Positions 6,336 through 8,150 of a DNA stretch of 8,150 nt are shown here, one piece after another. A model generated the notes under the pieces. The model did no database searches, had not been told where the DNA came from, and saw only the letters and a program-made list of their open reading frames with translations. The DNA comes from an uncultured Lachnospiraceae bacterium (GTDB taxonomy: Bacteria; Bacillota; Clostridia; Lachnospirales; Lachnospiraceae). Position 1 is the first letter of the stretch; each line of letters opens with the position of its first letter. Where the stretch lies: assembly GCA_910588885.1 (NCBI GenBank), contig CAJUSQ010000093.1, positions 4,058 through 12,207 on the forward strand. Reading direction: 5' to 3'. The position numbers were made by a program, and so were the translations under genes.

Positions 6336-7499
6336 ATGGTCGGTTTTCTTGCAAAGCATTTTATAAAAGATTGGGAAAATGTAACGGACCCAAAAGTAAG
6401 GCAGGCTTATGGAATATTATGCGGGCTTGTCGGCATATGTTTAAACGTATGCTTATTCCTGGGAAAGATCCTGGCAGGGATTATGAGCCATTCCATCTCC
6501 ATTACGGCAGACGCACTGAACAACCTGTCGGATGCAGGCTCTTCTGTCGTAACCCTGGCAGGCTTTAAGCTGGCAGGAGCCAAGCCGGATGTGGGACATC
6601 CCTTCGGCCACGGCAGAATGGAATACATTTCCGGCCTGGTGGTTTCCGGCGCAATCCTGATCATGGCCTTTGAATTGGTAAAAAGTTCCGTGGTAAAAAT
6701 TATCCATCCCCAGCCGGTGGAATACACGCTGCTGACAATGGTCATACTACTTTTGTCCATAGGTGTAAAGCTGTACATGTGTTCCTACAACCGGACCATC
6801 GGAAAAACCGTAGGTTCTGCCGCCATGCGGGCCACGTCCCTGGACAGCCTTAGCGACAGCTGTGCCACGGCAGTCGTCCTGTTTGCCGCGATTGTCGGAA
6901 AATTAACAAACCTGCAGATCGACGGCTACTGCGGCGTACTGGTAGGTCTGTTCATTTTCTATGCGGGCATCCAGGCAGCCAGGGAAACCTTGGATCCGCT
7001 ACTGGGCCAGGCCCCGGAAGCTTCCTTTGTAGCAAAGGTTCAGGATCTGGTTTTGTCCCATAAGGAGATCTGCGGCCTTCATGACCTGATTGTCCATGAT
7101 TACGGCCCCGGCCGGCGGATGATTTCCCTTCATGCGGAAATTCCGGCAGAAGGCGACCTCCTGCTTTTACACGATGTGATCGACAACATCGAAGCCCAGC
7201 TTCGAACGGAGCTCAAATGTGACGCAGTCATACATATGGACCCGGTAGTTACCTCTGATGAACGGATACTGCATTTAAAAAAGCAGCTTTCCGATATCCT
7301 GGCAGATCTGGACGGCGCCCTTGCTTTGCATGATTTCCGTGTAGTATTCGGGCCTACCCATACCAACCTGATTTTCGATATCGTCATCCCCTATGAATTC
7401 CGGATGAGCGACAGTGAAACGGTACGGACACTCCAGGAACGGACAAGCCAAATACTGGGCGAAAATTACTTCTGCGTCATCCAGGTAGATAAAGCATAA
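6336..7499 (+). CDS. Cation diffusion facilitator, manganese-type site, doubled C-terminal domain
   Basis: A 387-residue CDF-family exporter that would move a divalent metal out of the cytoplasm in exchange for protons. Six helices lie in about 25-220. TM2 carries A-D-A-L-N62-N-L-S-D66 and TM5 carries S-L-D170-S-L-S-D174. Aligned with FieF (D45/D49 and H153/D157), site A becomes N-D-D-D, the arrangement of manganese CDFs such as MntE, not zinc exporters. The loop DVGHPFGHGRMEY (85-97) is also diagnostic. Residues about 230-302 are the usual cytoplasmic domain. A second, related unit fills about 310-387, making the protein longer than the roughly 300-residue norm. The in-frame ATG at 6318 is rejected because the ribosome site lies after it. 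It is divergent from the germination gene. Mn2+ is the favoured substrate, Fe2+ next. Confidence 0.9.
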   Translation: MVGFLAKHFIKDWENVTDPKVRQAYGILCGLVGICLNVCLFLGKILAGIMSHSISITADALNNLSDAGSSVVTLAGFKLAGAKPDVGHPFGHGRMEYISGLVVSGAILIMAFELVKSSVVKIIHPQPVEYTLLTMVILLLSIGVKLYMCSYNRTIGKTVGSAAMRATSLDSLSDSCATAVVLFAAIVGKLTNLQIDGYCGVLVGLFIFYAGIQAARETLDPLLGQAPEASFVAKVQDLVLSHKEICGLHDLIVHDYGPGRRMISLHAEIPAEGDLLLLHDVIDNIEAQLRTELKCDAVIHMDPVVTSDERILHLKKQLSDILADLDGALALHDFRVVFGPTHTNLIFDIVIPYEFRMSDSETVRTLQERTSQILGENYFCVIQVDKA

Positions 7500-7503
7500 T
7501 GCC

Positions 7504-7530
7504 CCAGAGCAGGCTTTCAATTCGCTCTGG
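7504..7530 (+). terminator. Stem-loop after the cation transporter, weak terminator
   Basis: CCAGAGC (7504-7510) and GCTCTGG (7524-7530) form a perfect 7-base stem with a 13-base loop, five bases past the stop codon. AAAACC, not a T-run, follows, so intrinsic termination would be inefficient; it may instead protect the mRNA 3' end. Confidence 0.35.
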
Positions 7531-7610
7531 AAAACCTCGGAAAAATGTATAGTTTTTCTGTCGGAAAAAAAATTCTTTCGTAGAAAAGTAACAGATTTGG
7601 AAAAAGCACA

Positions 7611-7639
7611 TTGCAAAAAGACAGAATTTGTTGTATATT
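7611..7639 (+). promoter_or_regulatory. SigA-like promoter of the HPr-like gene
   Basis: TTGCAA (7611-7616) and TATATT (7634-7639) are 17 bases apart, with A/T-rich DNA upstream. The start would be near 7646, so the gene has its own promoter and a leader of about 50 bases. Confidence 0.6.
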
Positions 7640-7697
7640 ACTGTTGTTGTGCATGAGGGCTTTTAAATGCATCGTAAGGATGAGAAAGTGGGTATTT

Positions 7698-7955
7698 ATG
7701 AGTGAAAAAAGAGTAATTGTTTCAAATGTGGAAAAGGAACACGAAAACCCGATCGCAGAGCTTGTGCAGGTTGCTTGTCAGTTTGACAGCGACATTACCC
7801 TGGAGAGTGAAGAGAAGCGCATCAATGCCAAGAGCATTATGGGAATCATGGCTTTTAACCCGTCCAAGGGAATGTCCGTAAACATTGTTGCTGACGGCAA
7901 AGACGAAATAGAAGCACTGACGGCAATGGAACGGTTTCTTGTCTGTCAGGCATAG
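7698..7955 (+). CDS. HPr-like phosphocarrier paralogue with altered active site
   Basis: An 85-residue cytosolic protein of the HPr fold. HPr passes phosphate from Enzyme I to PTS sugar permeases through His15, and in Firmicutes is phosphorylated on Ser46 to drive CcpA control. The regulatory block is intact: R-I-N-A-K-S46-I-M-G-I-M, followed by a typical IVADGKDEIEALTAMERFL helix. The active-site loop is not: canonical G-[LI]-H-A-R-P reads K-E-H15-E-N17-P, so His15 and Pro18 remain while Arg17 and the preceding Gly are lost. Starting at this ATG puts His and Ser exactly at 15 and 46, which is why I chose it over in-frame ATGs at 7653 and 7680; its ribosome site (AAGTGGG) is weak. Not Crh, which lacks His15. 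No Enzyme I or HPr kinase gene is nearby. It may be regulatory or bind a partner other than Enzyme I. Confidence 0.85.
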   Translation: MSEKRVIVSNVEKEHENPIAELVQVACQFDSDITLESEEKRINAKSIMGIMAFNPSKGMSVNIVADGKDEIEALTAMERFLVCQA

Positions 7956-7971
7956 CATAGAAAACAAACCG

Positions 7972-8023
7972 GCCGCCCTAAGAAGAAGGAAAAGATATCT
8001 TCTTAGGGCGGCTTTCTTATTTA
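7972..8023 (+). terminator. Strong intrinsic terminator of the HPr-like gene
   Basis: A perfect 15-base stem, GCCGCCCTAAGAAGA (7972-7986) with TCTTCTTAGGGCGGC (7998-8012), has an 11-base loop and the tail TTTCTTATTT. On the minus strand the stem is followed by a T-rich stretch (GGTTTGTTTTC), so it may work in both directions. Confidence 0.9.
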
Positions 8024-8047
8024 CCGGACACATTGCGTCCATACAAA

Positions 8048-8087
8048 CAAAAAAATGCCGGACAGCTGTTTCCAGACTCTCCGGCAT
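8048..8087 (-). terminator. Intrinsic terminator of the tRNA-Pro transcript
   Basis: On the minus strand ATGCCGGA and TCCGGCAT (8055-8062 and 8080-8087) close a stem that continues through short inner pairs to CTG-GAAA-CAG. A run of seven T follows (8049-8055). It lies 12 bases beyond the tRNA 3' end and faces the HPr terminator. Confidence 0.85.
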
Positions 8088-8099
8088 CCTATTCATTAC

Positions 8100-8150
8100 T
8101 CGATGCGACAGGATTTGAACCTGCGACCTCTGCGTCCCGAACGCAGCGCT
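8100..8150 (-). tRNA. tRNA-Pro (anticodon CGG), 3' part
   Basis: The minus strand shows the anticodon arm CTGCG-TTCGGGA-CGCAG, so the anticodon is CGG (reads CCG, proline) with the G37 typical of tRNA-Pro. Next come the variable loop AGGTC, the T arm GCAGG-TTCAAAT-CCTGT, the acceptor 3' strand CGCATCG (8101-8107) and discriminator A at 8100. CCA is not encoded (GTA follows). The D arm and 5' acceptor strand lie beyond the right edge. Confidence 0.93.

Noticed and set aside
7553..7569. TTTTTC/GAAAAA stem after the cation transporter
   Set aside because: It is an A/T-only type stem of six pairs in a low-complexity stretch, too weak to call a terminator.
7722..8096. Minus-strand open frame of 124 codons over the HPr-like gene
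   Set aside because: It runs antisense through a recognisable HPr fold and through two terminators, and its product resembles no family I know. It is a shadow.

Overview
The window looks like chromosome from a spore-forming Clostridia member, probably Lachnospiraceae-like. The reasons are a SpoVAF/GerA-type spore germination protein with a possible sigma-G promoter, an HPr-type protein with the Gram-positive regulatory Ser46 context, strong Firmicutes-type Shine-Dalgarno sequences and SigA-like promoters. Base composition is moderate. Genus cannot be fixed from the sequence alone.

Layout, left to right. (1) Positions 1-381, minus strand: the first 113 codons of an NADP-type glutamate dehydrogenase gene (gdhA). 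Homology stops abruptly at about position 42, and positions 1-42 look like the end of an inserted element, perhaps an IS256-family insertion sequence. A good SigA-like promoter for gdhA lies at 465-493. (2) Positions 620-3053, minus: a two-gene unit of a dCache-type chemoreceptor and, 16 bases downstream, a small FMN-binding-domain lipoprotein. (3) Positions 3194-4537, minus: an AGCS-family sodium/amino-acid symporter. (4) Positions 4667-6100, minus: SpoVAF-like germination protein, with no other spoVA gene beside it. (5) Positions 6101-6335: a divergent regulatory region with a possible sigma-G promoter facing left, a SigA-like promoter facing right, a repeated 10-mer and two dyads. (6) Positions 6336-7499, plus: a cation diffusion facilitator with a manganese-type site and a doubled cytoplasmic domain. 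(7) Positions 7698-7955, plus: a degenerate HPr-like protein, closed by a strong terminator. (8) From 8100 to the right edge, minus: the 3' two thirds of tRNA-Pro(CGG) with its own terminator.

The genes do not form one pathway. The clearest functional unit is the chemoreceptor plus the FMN-domain lipoprotein. I found no defence system, CRISPR array, phage module or biosynthetic cluster. The points most worth following are the HPr-like protein that keeps His15 and Ser46 but lacks Arg17, the interruption of gdhA, and the tandem C-terminal domains of the cation transporter.
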